Positions 51,045 through 63,700 of a stretch of DNA of 64,000 bases are shown in pieces. Made by a program: the position numbers and the translations under genes. Origin of the DNA: Dyella lipolytica (GTDB taxonomy: Bacteria > Pseudomonadota > Gammaproteobacteria > Xanthomonadales > Rhodanobacteraceae); the NCBI RefSeq assembly GCF_030160075.1, contig NZ_BSNQ01000009.1, positions 740,295 to 804,294 on the forward strand, read 5' to 3'. Below the pieces are notes generated by a model that was not told the DNA's origin, ran no database searches, and saw only the letters and a program-made list of their open reading frames with translations. Within the stretch, counting starts at the first letter, position 1. Every line of letters starts with the position of its first letter.

Positions 51045-52151
51045 CTACAGACGCGTATCGGCTAAGGCCGATGCTGCGTCGATGGACGGTGCGGCCGATA
51101 AGCGTGCCGGCAACTCGCGCCAGGCATCGATCACTTCGTCGGGGGCAATGGCATCGACGCGATTGAACGGCTGGCCGCCCAACACGCGTACAACATCCGG
51201 CGCGCGGCCTCGCGGCGTCCAATGGCAGGGTGATACCGACCCGAACAACACCACCAGCGGGCAACCCATCGCGGCCGCCATATGCGCCGGCCCGGTATCC
51301 ACTGAAATCATGCTGTGCGCGACGGCCAGTAACGCTTTCAATCGGGACAGCGGCAAGTCTTTGGCGACGACTTCGACGTGCGGCTGCGCCATCGTCTTGC
51401 GAATGCTTTCCAGATATTCCACTTCGGCCGCCGATCCGCAAAGCAGAATACGGGCTTGCGGCAGCTTGGCGTGGATCGCCCCAACCACCCTGGCCCAATG
51501 TGCGATCGGCCACGACTTGTCGTCGTCGCTTGCCGCTCGCACGCCATTCCAGCGCATGGTGCGTTTGTTCGCCGGCTGCAATAGCACCAGCGGATGTCCG
51601 GCTAGTCCGCGATCGACCAGCCAGCGCTCGCATTCAGCACGTTCCTGCGTACTGACCAGCAACTCGGGCACGCAGCCGGTCATGCATGCCACCTGCGCAA
51701 ACGGGTCGTGAAATGCTGGCGGCGTGGCGTTGGCCAGTTGCAGCAGATGTTCGATCCAGTGGCCGCCGGGCGGCAGTGCGATGTCGTTGAGGAACACGCA
51801 GTGACTGTCGGGAATGCCTGCCAGCTTCAGCATCAGGCGAATCCTGGCCAGCGAACGCGGCTGCGGTTCGCAGACATAGACCGGCACATGTCGCATCCGT
51901 CGTAACGCAAAGACGGCACGCCATTGTTCTGGACTCAGCGGCATAGGCCGGTGATGCGACTGCAGCGCAATCACCTCCGCCACATCAGGCTGATCCCGAT
52001 ATAGCTCGATCGCGTATGTGCCCACCGCCAGCAGCTGGCAGGGTTGCCCGTAGCGGGCATGCAGCCGGCGCAGCAGCGGCTGCAGCAACAGCGTGTCGCC
52101 GAGGCGGCCGAAACGGATGACGAGCGGGCGAAAAGGCTGAGACATGCGCAT
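51045..52151 (-). CDS. Glycosyltransferase family 9 (LPS heptosyltransferase-like)
   Basis: A 368-residue GT9 enzyme of the ADP-heptose:LPS heptosyltransferase type. The N-terminal motif LVIRFGRLGDTLLLQPLL is typical, and the C-terminal donor-site motif is SVDTGPAHMAAAMGCPLVVLFG near residues 280-301. It would add a sugar, probably heptose, to the lipopolysaccharide core from the cytoplasmic side. The start could be 52151 or 52145 (both ATG, weak ribosome-binding site). It is convergent with the ankyrin gene, 10 bases between stops. No other LPS genes are adjacent, so the exact acceptor is open. Confidence 0.9.
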   Translation of the reverse strand: MRMSQPFRPLVIRFGRLGDTLLLQPLLRRLHARYGQPCQLLAVGTYAIELYRDQPDVAEVIALQSHHRPMPLSPEQWRAVFALRRMRHVPVYVCEPQPRSLARIRLMLKLAGIPDSHCVFLNDIALPPGGHWIEHLLQLANATPPAFHDPFAQVACMTGCVPELLVSTQERAECERWLVDRGLAGHPLVLLQPANKRTMRWNGVRAASDDDKSWPIAHWARVVGAIHAKLPQARILLCGSAAEVEYLESIRKTMAQPHVEVVAKDLPLSRLKALLAVAHSMISVDTGPAHMAAAMGCPLVVLFGSVSPCHWTPRGRAPDVVRVLGGQPFNRVDAIAPDEVIDAWRELPARLSAAPSIDAASALADTRL

Positions 52152-52280
52152 GCGGAACGCGGAGAGCTTTTGTCTGGTTTACATCAGGCAGGCTGAATGA
52201 TCTTCGTCCGTTGCCTGCGCGCCAATCCCGTCGTTGTACCGAGTCAATGCTACAGCGATGAGTCTGCGTCGAAACCTTGT

Positions 52281-54116
52281 TTATCGCTCGCCGATGAGCG
52301 GCGTATCCGCGTCCGGCGCGTTGCTGGGCGCCGGCTTGATTTCGGCATCGGCCTCGAACAGCCGGTCCAGATCGGCCAGCGCCTCGCGCGTGGTTTGCAC
52401 CAGCTTGGCTTCGTCGTCATAGACCAAATACTGAATCTTGATCAGCTCGGCGTCCTGGCGACGAAAACGCTCCACTTCCGCCACCGCTTCTTCCGGCGAC
52501 AGGCCCAGTGCTTCCAACGCCTTGCGAGTCATTTTGAGGCTGGAAAACAACGTCTCGCGCACCGGCTCATCGATACCCAGATCCATCAATCGCCACACGT
52601 GTTGGCGATTGCGCGCACGGGCGACAATCTTCAGATGCGGATACTGGCGGCGTACCACACGCGCCACGCGCAGGCTGGCTTCCGGGTCGTCGCTGGCCAG
52701 CACGAATACTTCCGCTTTATCGGCCTGCGCTGCGCGCAACAGTTCCGGACGCGCCGGATCGCCATAGAAGATACCTGTCTGGCCACCGAAGCGCTGCACC
52801 AGATCGATTTGTTCGACCGAGTGATCCAGTGCCACGAATGGAATGTTTCGGGCGCGCAGCACGCGCGCGACGATCTGGCCCATGCGCCCGTAGCCGGCGA
52901 TGATCACGCGCGGATGATCCACGTTGATGGTGTCGAACGGACGCGAAGATTTTTTCTGTTGCTTTCCAAGCACCTTCCCGATGACCGCCACCCACAACGG
53001 CGTCAGCCCCATCGACAACGTGATGGCCAGCACCAGCACACCGCCCTGGCGCTCGGCGATCAAGCCGCGATCGGCTGCCTGCCGCAACACGACGAAGGCG
53101 AACTCGCCGCCACTGGCCAGCAGCACCGCAAGGCGCAGGGCATCGCCGCGATGGAGGCCGCCCACCGTCAGCCCCAACGGCCACAACAGCAGACCTTTCA
53201 CCAGCAGCAGGCCGAAGGTGAGCCCAAGCACCAGCCACGGCGATTGCAGCAGCAAATCGATCCGCATCGACATACCGACGCTGATGAAAAACAAGCCCAG
53301 CAGCAGACCCTTGAACGGTTCGATATTCGATTCGAGCTCGTGACGGTATTCGGAATCGGCTAGCAGCACGCCCGCGAGAAAGGCGCCCAGCGTGACCGAC
53401 ACACCCGTCTCTTCCATCAACAGCGCGACGCCCATCACCACCAGCAAGGCCGTCGCGGTCGACACTTCCACCGAATCGGCCCGCGCCACGAAGCGGAATA
53501 TCGGGCGCAACAGGTAGCGACCGCCAACCACCACCGCCACAATCACCGCCACCGTGCGAAGCACGGCGTAGGGATCGATGCCGTGTTTGGCTGACGTCGA
53601 TGCCAACAGCGGCACAGCGGCAATCAATGGAATCGCTGCCAGATCCTGGAACAGCAGGATCGCAAACGACTGCCGACCGTAGGACACGCCGGCCTCCTTG
53701 CGCTCGGCCAGAATCTGCAGGCCGAACGCCGTCGACGACAGCGCCAGGCTGCCGCCGACGATCGCCGCCGCGCCCGGCGTCAAGCCGAACCACGCGTAAG
53801 CGATCACCCCAATGACCGTGCTGCAGGTGAGCACCTGCAGTAGGCCGGTGCCGAACACGGGCCGGCGCATCACCCACAGCCGTTGCGGCGAGAGCTCCAG
53901 ACCGATCACAAACAGCATCAGCACCACACCGAATTCGGCGATGGCGGCGGCGCCGCTGGGGTCCGCGATCAGGCCCAACTCCGCCGGTCCGATCACGATG
54001 CCTGCCAATAGATAGCCCAGCACGGCCCCAAGGCGGAACCGCTTGGTGAGCGGCACGGCGATGACCGTCGCCAAGAGGAAGATCACTGCGGTTCGCAGGA
54101 ATTGATGGCTGTCCAC
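52281..54116 (-). CDS. CPA2-family cation:proton antiporter, KefB/KefC-like
   Basis: A 611-residue inner-membrane antiporter. An N-terminal Na/H-exchanger domain of 12-13 helices (to about residue 380) is followed by a TrkA-N/RCK nucleotide-binding domain with RVIIAGYGRMGQIVARVL near residue 395, and a helical C-terminus. It belongs to the KefB/KefC/Ybal group and would exchange potassium or sodium for protons, gated by the RCK domain. No KefF/KefG ancillary subunit is adjacent. The start is a GTG: 54122 is possible, but 54116 has GAGG six bases upstream and gives the family N-terminus MDSHQFLR. Confidence 0.92.
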   Translation of the reverse strand: MDSHQFLRTAVIFLLATVIAVPLTKRFRLGAVLGYLLAGIVIGPAELGLIADPSGAAAIAEFGVVLMLFVIGLELSPQRLWVMRRPVFGTGLLQVLTCSTVIGVIAYAWFGLTPGAAAIVGGSLALSSTAFGLQILAERKEAGVSYGRQSFAILLFQDLAAIPLIAAVPLLASTSAKHGIDPYAVLRTVAVIVAVVVGGRYLLRPIFRFVARADSVEVSTATALLVVMGVALLMEETGVSVTLGAFLAGVLLADSEYRHELESNIEPFKGLLLGLFFISVGMSMRIDLLLQSPWLVLGLTFGLLLVKGLLLWPLGLTVGGLHRGDALRLAVLLASGGEFAFVVLRQAADRGLIAERQGGVLVLAITLSMGLTPLWVAVIGKVLGKQQKKSSRPFDTINVDHPRVIIAGYGRMGQIVARVLRARNIPFVALDHSVEQIDLVQRFGGQTGIFYGDPARPELLRAAQADKAEVFVLASDDPEASLRVARVVRRQYPHLKIVARARNRQHVWRLMDLGIDEPVRETLFSSLKMTRKALEALGLSPEEAVAEVERFRRQDAELIKIQYLVYDDEAKLVQTTREALADLDRLFEADAEIKPAPSNAPDADTPLIGER

Positions 54117-54233
54117 GCTCACCCTCGATGATCGAAATGATCCTATGGCCGCGATTATTTCATGCGATTCCCGACAGGAACGTAAAAAGACACGGCTGAC
54201 GAGAGTGCGCCGGACATGGGATCATCCGGCGCC

Positions 54234-55022
54234 ATGAAACCACTCTCCCGCCTGCTCGTCCTTTTCGCGCTGTGCCTGGCCTCATCCGTCTACGCGCAGT
54301 CCGCCATACCGGTCTACGGCTACAAGGTGTTGCACACCTATCCGCACGACACCGGTGCTTACATCGAAGGCTTTTTCTATCTCAACGGATACTTCTACGA
54401 AGGCACCGGGACGGTCGGACAATCCTCCGTGCGCAAGGTCGACATGAAGACCGGTGAAGTGTTGCAGGTGGCGCATCTGCCACCGCCCGACTACGGCGAA
54501 GGCATCGTCGCCTGGAAGCACAAGCTGATCGAGCTCACGTGGCAATCGCATCGCGGCTATATCTACGACCTGGATAGCTTCAAGCAGATCGGCCAGTTCG
54601 ATTATCCCGGCGAAGGCTGGGCGCTCACCGACGACGGTCATCACATTCTGATGAGCGACGGTACGCCGACTATTCGCGTGCTCGACCCGGAGACGCTCAG
54701 GCAGATCGGCAAGATCGATGTCACCGCCGATGGCGCGCCGCTCGTCAACATCAACGAACTGGAATGGGTGAAAGGTCAGATCTACGCAAACGTGTGGCTG
54801 ACCCACCGCATTGCGCGTATCGATCCCGCCAGCGGCAAGGTCGTGGGCTGGATCGACCTGACCGGTCTCGGACCGAAGGCCAATGAAACCGTCGATCCCG
54901 ACAATGATGTGCTCAATGGCATTGCTTACGACGCGAAGCACGATCGACTCTTCGTCACCGGCAAACGCTGGCCGTTGATCTATGAGATTCGCCTGACCTC
55001 GCCGTCACAAGAAAACCGGTAG
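54234..55022 (+). CDS. Glutaminyl-peptide cyclotransferase (plant-type beta-propeller)
   Basis: A 262-residue exported enzyme that converts N-terminal Gln of peptides to pyroglutamate. A signal peptide of about 22 residues (ending SSVYAQS) precedes a five-bladed propeller; the family motif YIEGFFYLNGYFYEGTGTVG is near residues 39-58, and ELTWQSHRGYIYD follows. The start at 54234 gives the best signal peptide; ATG 54216 is in frame with a weak GAGAG. It is divergent from the antiporter gene. A hairpin with ACGTGGG/CCCACGT arms follows the stop at 55027-55051. Confidence 0.88.
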   Translation: MKPLSRLLVLFALCLASSVYAQSAIPVYGYKVLHTYPHDTGAYIEGFFYLNGYFYEGTGTVGQSSVRKVDMKTGEVLQVAHLPPPDYGEGIVAWKHKLIELTWQSHRGYIYDLDSFKQIGQFDYPGEGWALTDDGHHILMSDGTPTIRVLDPETLRQIGKIDVTADGAPLVNINELEWVKGQIYANVWLTHRIARIDPASGKVVGWIDLTGLGPKANETVDPDNDVLNGIAYDAKHDRLFVTGKRWPLIYEIRLTSPSQENR

Positions 55023-55026
55023 GTTG

Positions 55027-55051
55027 ACGTGGGCGGAACGAGCCCCCACGT
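55027..55051 (+). terminator. Hairpin after glutaminyl cyclase gene
   Basis: ACGTGGG (55027-55033) pairs with CCCACGT (55045-55051) across an 11-base loop, five bases after the stop codon. No T-run follows, so it may slow the polymerase or protect the message rather than fully terminate. Confidence 0.4.
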
Positions 55052-55132
55052 GATGGAGTGCTGTGTGTTGGAGTTGGCGTTGCTCACTCCAACCTAAGCG
55101 GCGCTGCTCATCATCGTCGGAGTCGATTAGCC

Positions 55133-55705
55133 ATGATCACGATGCAATATCGCATCAGCCTGCCTGCCGATTACGACATGAACATCATCCGCCGACGCAT
55201 TGCGGAGAGAGGGCATCTGACGGACGACTTTCCGCAACTGTCGTTCAAAACCTACCTCTACGCAGATCGCACCCATGCACCGGCTGGCGGTCGTGAAAAC
55301 CTCTATGCGCCGTTCTACCTGTGGCACAACGCGGAAGGCATGAACGCCTTTCTCGCTGGCGCGGGTTTTGCCGGCGTGGTCGAATCATTCGGTCGGCCCG
55401 TTGTGCGGACGTGGTCGGTATGGCGTGCGGAGACGGCACCGGATCTGTCCATCGCCACGCATGCGACGCGAGAGAGGGTGCCGATGGCCACTCACGCCGC
55501 GCTGGGCGCCGTGCGTGAAACGGAAAACACGAACGTGCAGACTGATCTCGACCGTGGCGCGCTCGCAGCGATCAGCGCTTACGATCCCACTACCTGGACG
55601 CTGCTGCGGTTCCGCCTGTGGCGCACGGCGACCACCCGACCGGCAGGCGACGACGTCGATGTCTACGACGTTGGCCATGTGTCCCAACCTTCGGCAAAGC
55701 ACTGA
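55133..55705 (+). CDS. DUF4865 family protein
   Basis: A 190-residue soluble protein of the DUF4865 family. It begins MITMQYRISLPADYDMNIIRRRI, with LYAPFYLWHNAEGMNAFLAG and a VVRTWSVW segment in the middle, a ferredoxin-like alpha/beta pattern that resembles dimeric monooxygenase or muconolactone-isomerase-like folds. The function is unknown. Members are often found next to tautomerase genes, as here: the next gene, 25 bases downstream, is a tautomerase. The start at 55133 has GGAG upstream. An inverted repeat TTGGAGT/ACTCCAA (55068-55092) lies in the leader. Confidence 0.84.
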   Translation: MITMQYRISLPADYDMNIIRRRIAERGHLTDDFPQLSFKTYLYADRTHAPAGGRENLYAPFYLWHNAEGMNAFLAGAGFAGVVESFGRPVVRTWSVWRAETAPDLSIATHATRERVPMATHAALGAVRETENTNVQTDLDRGALAAISAYDPTTWTLLRFRLWRTATTRPAGDDVDVYDVGHVSQPSAKH

Positions 55706-55730
55706 TCATCCCTTCTTAAGGAGCCAAGAC

Positions 55731-56111
55731 ATGCCTCTCGTCCGTATCGCCCTGCGTCGCGGTAAATCTCCGGCTTACATTGCCGCCTTGCGCAACGGCA
55801 TCTACGCCGTCATGCGTGAAGCGTTCAACGTGCCGGAGAACGACCGCTTCATCCTAGTCAGCCAACATGACGCCGACGAGTTCGACTACGACCCCAACTA
55901 TCTGGGCATCGCGCGCAGCGATGATCTGGTGATCGTGCAAATCGCCTGCAACAACACGCGCACGGTCGAACAGAAGCAGGCGTTCTACAAGCGCGTGATG
56001 GAAAAGCTGGTCGCCGATCCCGGCCTGCGACCCGAGGATGTTTTCATCAACCTGCTGGAGACGGCCAAAGAGAACTGGTCGTTCGGCAACGGCATCGCGC
56101 AGTACGCCTGA
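55731..56111 (+). CDS. Tautomerase family protein (Tautomerase_2 type)
   Basis: A 126-residue tautomerase-superfamily protein with the catalytic Pro right after the initiator (MPLVRIALRRG). It contains RFILVSQHDADEF and the helix-rich second half typical of the Tautomerase_2 group; members act as isomerases or dehalogenases on keto-enol substrates. The substrate is unknown. AAGGAG lies six to eight bases before the start. It is cotranscribed with the DUF4865 gene by spacing, and the pair probably acts in one catabolic or detoxifying step. Confidence 0.88.
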   Translation: MPLVRIALRRGKSPAYIAALRNGIYAVMREAFNVPENDRFILVSQHDADEFDYDPNYLGIARSDDLVIVQIACNNTRTVEQKQAFYKRVMEKLVADPGLRPEDVFINLLETAKENWSFGNGIAQYA

Positions 56112-56121
56112 TCCGTCGGAG

Positions 56122-58859
<2,738 letters not shown>

Positions 58860-58979
58860 AGCCTTTCTTCACCCGCGCTGGGGACAGCACCGGCGCGGGT
58901 GGTCGCTTGCGATTAACCCCAAACTGGACGAATGAGGCAACACAGGGCAGTCTTGTCGGGCTCGCTGTCTGGATGACTC

Positions 58980-59996
58980 ATGGAACGCCCCGTCACCTCC
59001 CCCACCCTGCTAGCCGACCTCGGCGGCACCAACGTTCGTTTCGCGCTCGCCGATACCGCCGTTGCCGCGCCGTTGCTGATGGATAGCGTGCGGCGCTATC
59101 GCGTGAAAGATTTCGACACGCTGGCCGATACCATCCGCCAGTATTTCACCGACACGGGCCACACGGCGTCACACGCGATCATCGCTGCGGCCGGGCGCAT
59201 CGCCAACGGCGAGACCGTGCAAATCACCAACAATCCCTGGGCGGTTTCCGCGCACGGCCTGCAAGCCGAACTGGGTTTCGACGGCGTGCGCCTGGTGAAC
59301 GATTTCGCCGCGCAAGGCATGTCGATCCCGCTGCTGAAGAACGACCAGTTGCAACCCGTCGGCCCCGCACTGCTGCCGCAGCACGACCACAAATCGGCGC
59401 AGACCTTTGTGGTGATGGGCCCAGGTACCGGCCTTGGCGTGGCAGGCCTGCTGCTGCGTTATGGCCACTGGATCGTGCTGGAAACCGAAGGCGGCCACGC
59501 TGGCTTCGCCGCACACACCGCCGAAGACGTAGAGATCCTGCACCGGCTCAACGCGCGCTTCGGCCGCGTTTCCAATGAACGCATGATTTGCGGCAACGGT
59601 TTAGTGAACCTCTATCTGGCGCTGGCCGATATCGCCGGCCAGCGCGCTGAGGAATACACGCCCGAAGACATCACCGCACGTGCAACGGACGGAAGCGATG
59701 CGCTCTGTGTGCGCACGGTGGAAACACTGGCCGGCATTTTCGGCAGCGTGGCCGGCGATCTGGTGTTGAGCCTGGGCGGTTGGGATGGCGTGTACCTCAC
59801 CGGCGGTGTGCTGAAGATCCTGATGCCGTGGCTGCAAAGCGGCGGCTTCCGCGAACGCTTCGAGGCCAAAGGCCGTTTCCGCGAGACGATGGAACAGGTG
59901 CCGACGATCGCCATCACGCATCCGGAACCTGGTTTACTCGGCGCGGCTGCGCTCGCCGTGCTGGAATCGGGACGCCCTCTCGTAGCCGGCACCTAA
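58980..59996 (+). CDS. glk: Glucokinase
   Basis: A 338-residue ROK-unrelated Glk-type hexokinase that phosphorylates glucose with ATP. The phosphate-1 motif LLADLGGTNVRFAL is at residues 10-23, the sugar-binding segment NDFAAQGMS is near residue 107, and ETEGGHAGFA is near residue 168. It supplies glucose-6-phosphate to glycolysis or the Entner-Doudoroff route. It is followed after 25 bases by a HAD-phosphatase gene in the same direction and may share its transcript. No Zwf/Edd genes are in the window. Confidence 0.95.
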   Translation: MERPVTSPTLLADLGGTNVRFALADTAVAAPLLMDSVRRYRVKDFDTLADTIRQYFTDTGHTASHAIIAAAGRIANGETVQITNNPWAVSAHGLQAELGFDGVRLVNDFAAQGMSIPLLKNDQLQPVGPALLPQHDHKSAQTFVVMGPGTGLGVAGLLLRYGHWIVLETEGGHAGFAAHTAEDVEILHRLNARFGRVSNERMICGNGLVNLYLALADIAGQRAEEYTPEDITARATDGSDALCVRTVETLAGIFGSVAGDLVLSLGGWDGVYLTGGVLKILMPWLQSGGFRERFEAKGRFRETMEQVPTIAITHPEPGLLGAAALAVLESGRPLVAGT

Positions 59997-60021
59997 GCCT
60001 CATCGACACCGCGGACTTTCC

Positions 60022-60705
60022 ATGCCTCGCTCCAACACCGCTTTTCTCTTCGATCTCGACGGCACGCTGATCGATAGCGTCTACCAGCACGTGCTGGCGT
60101 GGAAGGAGTCGCTGGACCGGGAAGGGGTGGTGCTGCCGGTGTGGAGCATTCACCGCAAAATCGGTATGAGCGGTGGATTGTTCACCAACATCTTGCTGCG
60201 CGAAACGGGCCTGGATATCACCGAAGAACGCATCCAGCGTCTGCAGCGATGGCATGCCGAGGCGTTCAATCGACACCATGCCCAAGGTTCGGTACGACCG
60301 CTGCCTGGCGCACGTGCGTTGCTGGATTTCCTGACGCAGGAAAAGATTCCGTGGGCGATCGCCACCAGCGGTCGCATGCAGACTGCCGTGCACAACCTGG
60401 CCGCGCTCGGTGTAGATCCGGACAAAGTACCGGTGGTGACGCGCGATATGGTGCGCCACGCCAAACCCGATCCCGACCTGTTCCTGGCCGCCGCCGAGCG
60501 GCTGGGCGTGGATATCCATCAATCGCTGGTGATCGGCGACAGCATCTGGGACATGCTCGCCGCGCAGCGTGCGCGGGCCCTGGGCGTCGGCCTGTTATCG
60601 GGCGGCTATGGGCAGGACGAGTTGCAGCGTTCCGGCGCATTCCGGGTCTATGACGATCCGGCCGATCTGCTGCGGCATATCGACGAAGTGGCGGCGCGCG
60701 ACTGA
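60022..60705 (+). CDS. HAD-superfamily phosphatase (phosphoglycolate phosphatase-like)
   Basis: A 227-residue HAD hydrolase. Motif I FLFDLDGTLIDS puts the nucleophile at D11 and the acid at D13. Motif II is ATSGR and motif IV is GDSIWDM near residues 173-179. The helical cap inserted after motif I is C1 type, as in phosphoglycolate phosphatase and beta-phosphoglucomutase. The substrate is not determined by sequence. It is downstream of glk by 25 bases, which hints at a sugar phosphate, though this is only context. Confidence 0.88.
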   Translation: MPRSNTAFLFDLDGTLIDSVYQHVLAWKESLDREGVVLPVWSIHRKIGMSGGLFTNILLRETGLDITEERIQRLQRWHAEAFNRHHAQGSVRPLPGARALLDFLTQEKIPWAIATSGRMQTAVHNLAALGVDPDKVPVVTRDMVRHAKPDPDLFLAAAERLGVDIHQSLVIGDSIWDMLAAQRARALGVGLLSGGYGQDELQRSGAFRVYDDPADLLRHIDEVAARD

Positions 60706-60743
60706 TCGCCGACGGGCTTGGCCGGTCGATGACGCCATCGAAA

Positions 60744-63700
60744 TCAGCTTGGCGCGAGTAACGCATCCAAGTCGGACTGATCGAAGCTGAGCTTCTCGCG
60801 CGTACCGCCGCCTTCCAGCACGGCTTCGGCCAGCTCTGCCTTGCGTGCCTTCAACTCCTCGATGCGTTCTTCGACGGTACCGACCGTAATCAGGCGGAAC
60901 ACGAACACCGGCTTGTCCTGGCCGATGCGGTGGGCGCGATCACTGGCTTGTGCTTCGGCGGCGGGATTCCACCAAGGATCGTAGTGGATCACCGTGTCGG
61001 CGGCGGTGAGGTTGAGACCGACGCCGCCCGCTTTCAGCGACAACAGAAATAGCGGTACATCGCCCTCCTGGAAACGCTGTACCGGTTCTGCGCGGTCGCG
61101 CGTTTCGCCGGTCAGCATCACGTAGCGAATGCGATGTCGCTCCAACTCGTTGGCGATCAGCTTGAGCATTTCGGTGAACTGCGAGAACAGCAGCACCTTG
61201 CGACCTTCGGCGAGCAGCGCGGGCAGCATGTCCATGAGCAGCTCGAACTTGGCCGAATCACGCACACCACGCGCCGCTTCCAGTTTCACCAGGCGCGGAT
61301 CGCAGCAGACCTGGCGCAGCTTGAGCAAGGCATCGAGCACCACGATGCCGCTATGCGAAATACCGCGCTGTGCAATGACTTCACGTAGTTCGTCGGCCAG
61401 CGACAGCCGCAAACTTTCGTACAGCTCGCGCTGGCGGCCGTCGAGCACCACGCGGCGCGTGATTTCGGTTTTCGGAGGCAATTCGGAGGCCACCTGCGAC
61501 TTGGTCCGGCGCAGGATGAATGGCGCCAGGCGCCGATTGAGACGCGCCTGGCATTCCTCATCGCGCTGCTTTTCGATCGGCACGCGATAGTGACGGCGGA
61601 AGGCGCCTTCATCGCCAAGCAACCCGGGCACGGCAAGATCGACCTGCGACCACAGCTCGCCCAGATGATTTTCCAGCGGCGTACCGGTGAGGCAAACGCA
61701 GCGCGGCGCGCGTAGCGTGAGTACCGCACGGCGTGCCTGCGTGCGCGGATTTTTTACCTGCTGCGCTTCATCCAGCACGATTAGCGAGAACGGCTGCTTG
61801 CGCAGCGTGACCACGTCGCGCGGCAGCAAGGCATAGCTGGTAAGAATGATGTCCTGCACGGCAATCTGCGAGAAATCACCGCTGCGCTGCGGGCCGTGCA
61901 AAGCCAGCGCACGCAGGGATGGCGCAAAACGCGCGATCTCGGCCAGCCAGTTCGGAATCAGGCTCGTGGGCACAACGATCAGTGCCGGTTGCTCCAGCGC
62001 GCCGGTTTGCTTCAGCGCCAGCAAATGCGTGATCAATTGCAGCGTCTTGCCAAGCCCCATATCGTCGGCCAGCACGCCGCCCACACCGGCTTCGGCGAGC
62101 GCATTCAACCATCGCAGGCCTTCGCGCTGATACGGGCGCAATTCGACGGTAAGGCCTTCGGGTACCACATCGCTGGCGCGGTCAGCAGCGTCGCGCAGGC
62201 GCGCAGTGAAACCGCGCAATTGCTCGGGCGCTTGCAGTTCACCGCCGCTCGGCAGCGCTTCGACGATTTCCTCGAGTCGCCCGGCCTGCACGCGCGGCAG
62301 GTGCAGTTTCTTTTTCGGCTTTTCCAGGTATTCGGCGAGCGGTGCGAGCAGGCCACGCAGTTCTTTCAAGCGCACGGGCACACGTCGACGCTCGTCGACG
62401 GGCGCGTACCACACGGCGTCTTCCGGCTCGTTCGGCGCGGGGCTCAGGTTGAGTTGATGCTCGGCCAGTGCCTGCGCAACGGCAGGCAGCAGGTTGCGGC
62501 GCTTGCCTTCGACCTCGATACCGATTTCCAGATCGAACGCGTGATCGTCGGCGTCTTCGACGGCATTGCCGTACCAGCGCACCGGACCTTCCAGCACTTC
62601 GAACGGAAAACTCGGCGCGTATTCGAGCAGGAAGCCTTCCGCTTCGAGTTTGGGACGCAACGCGAGCCAGCGCGCCGGCGTGTTCACTTCGAGCGCACCG
62701 GCGTGGCCTTTGCCGGGGAACAGCCAGGCGTCTTCCGGCAGCGTATCGGCGACATCCCAAGGCAAACCTTCGGTATCCACGCCGAGCGTGAGGCCGGCAC
62801 GTTCGAGCTGCTCCATCGTGGACAACTCTTCGGCGCGGCGGCGGGTGATTTCCACCAACTGGCCGTTGCGCACGCGACGTACCAGCGGTTCGCCACCGCG
62901 CCCTGGCAAGCGTTCGCCCGCGTAATCGAAGGCGAGCCGCGCATAGGCGAGCGGCGGCGTGCCTGCGGCCAGGCGCGCGTGACGGGTCAGCGCGTGCAGG
63001 ATCAGCACCGGCTTGGGCGCCAGTTCCGCGCGACGCAGTTCCTCGAAGACCTGCGGCGCCGGAATGCGGTGCGCCAGTCGACTCGACGGCAGGCTGCGGC
63101 GCAGGCTGCGGCTGTACTCGTGCTTGAGCGGTGGCAGATCGAGCCAGTGCGTTTCTTCGGGGTCCGCTTCCAGATGCCCGAGTTCGGCGCGTTCGGCATC
63201 CAGGTACCAAAGCCCTTCGACGCGCAGCAAGCGCTGGCTGTGCGGCAGCGACGGCAGCAGGCGCTGGCTGCCATCGTGTTCCAGGTGCCAGTGCCAGTTG
63301 AGCTGATGCGATTTGCCGCGTGACAGGCGCAAGCCAGCCAGACCACCGAGGAAGCACGGCGTGGTGTCGAGCATTTCAGCCAGCAGCGTGCTGCCGACGT
63401 GACCGCTCAGACGCGCATAGCTGCGCGACTTGCGCAGCGTCTGCGGCAGACCCAGCACGGCCGTGGCAAGCCGCTGTTCGAGCGGCTGCAACGTGGTGTG
63501 GGACAGCAGTTTGCTTTCCAGGGGCGCAGGGCGAGCGAAGCGGCCGTGTTCGACGGCCGACAGCAGCACCGGCGCTGCGTCCAGCCGCGCGAAGGGCGCG
63601 CCTTCTTCCGACATCACCTCGAAAAAGAAACCGAGCACGACGTGTTCGTGTGCCGCAGCGGCTGTCGGCTTGGCCAGCAGCTTGCGCCACACGCCGGGCA

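Noticed and set aside
61896-63323. 475-codon plus-strand frame
   Set aside because: Antisense to the SNF2 helicase gene, with no recognisable motif; a result of high GC content.
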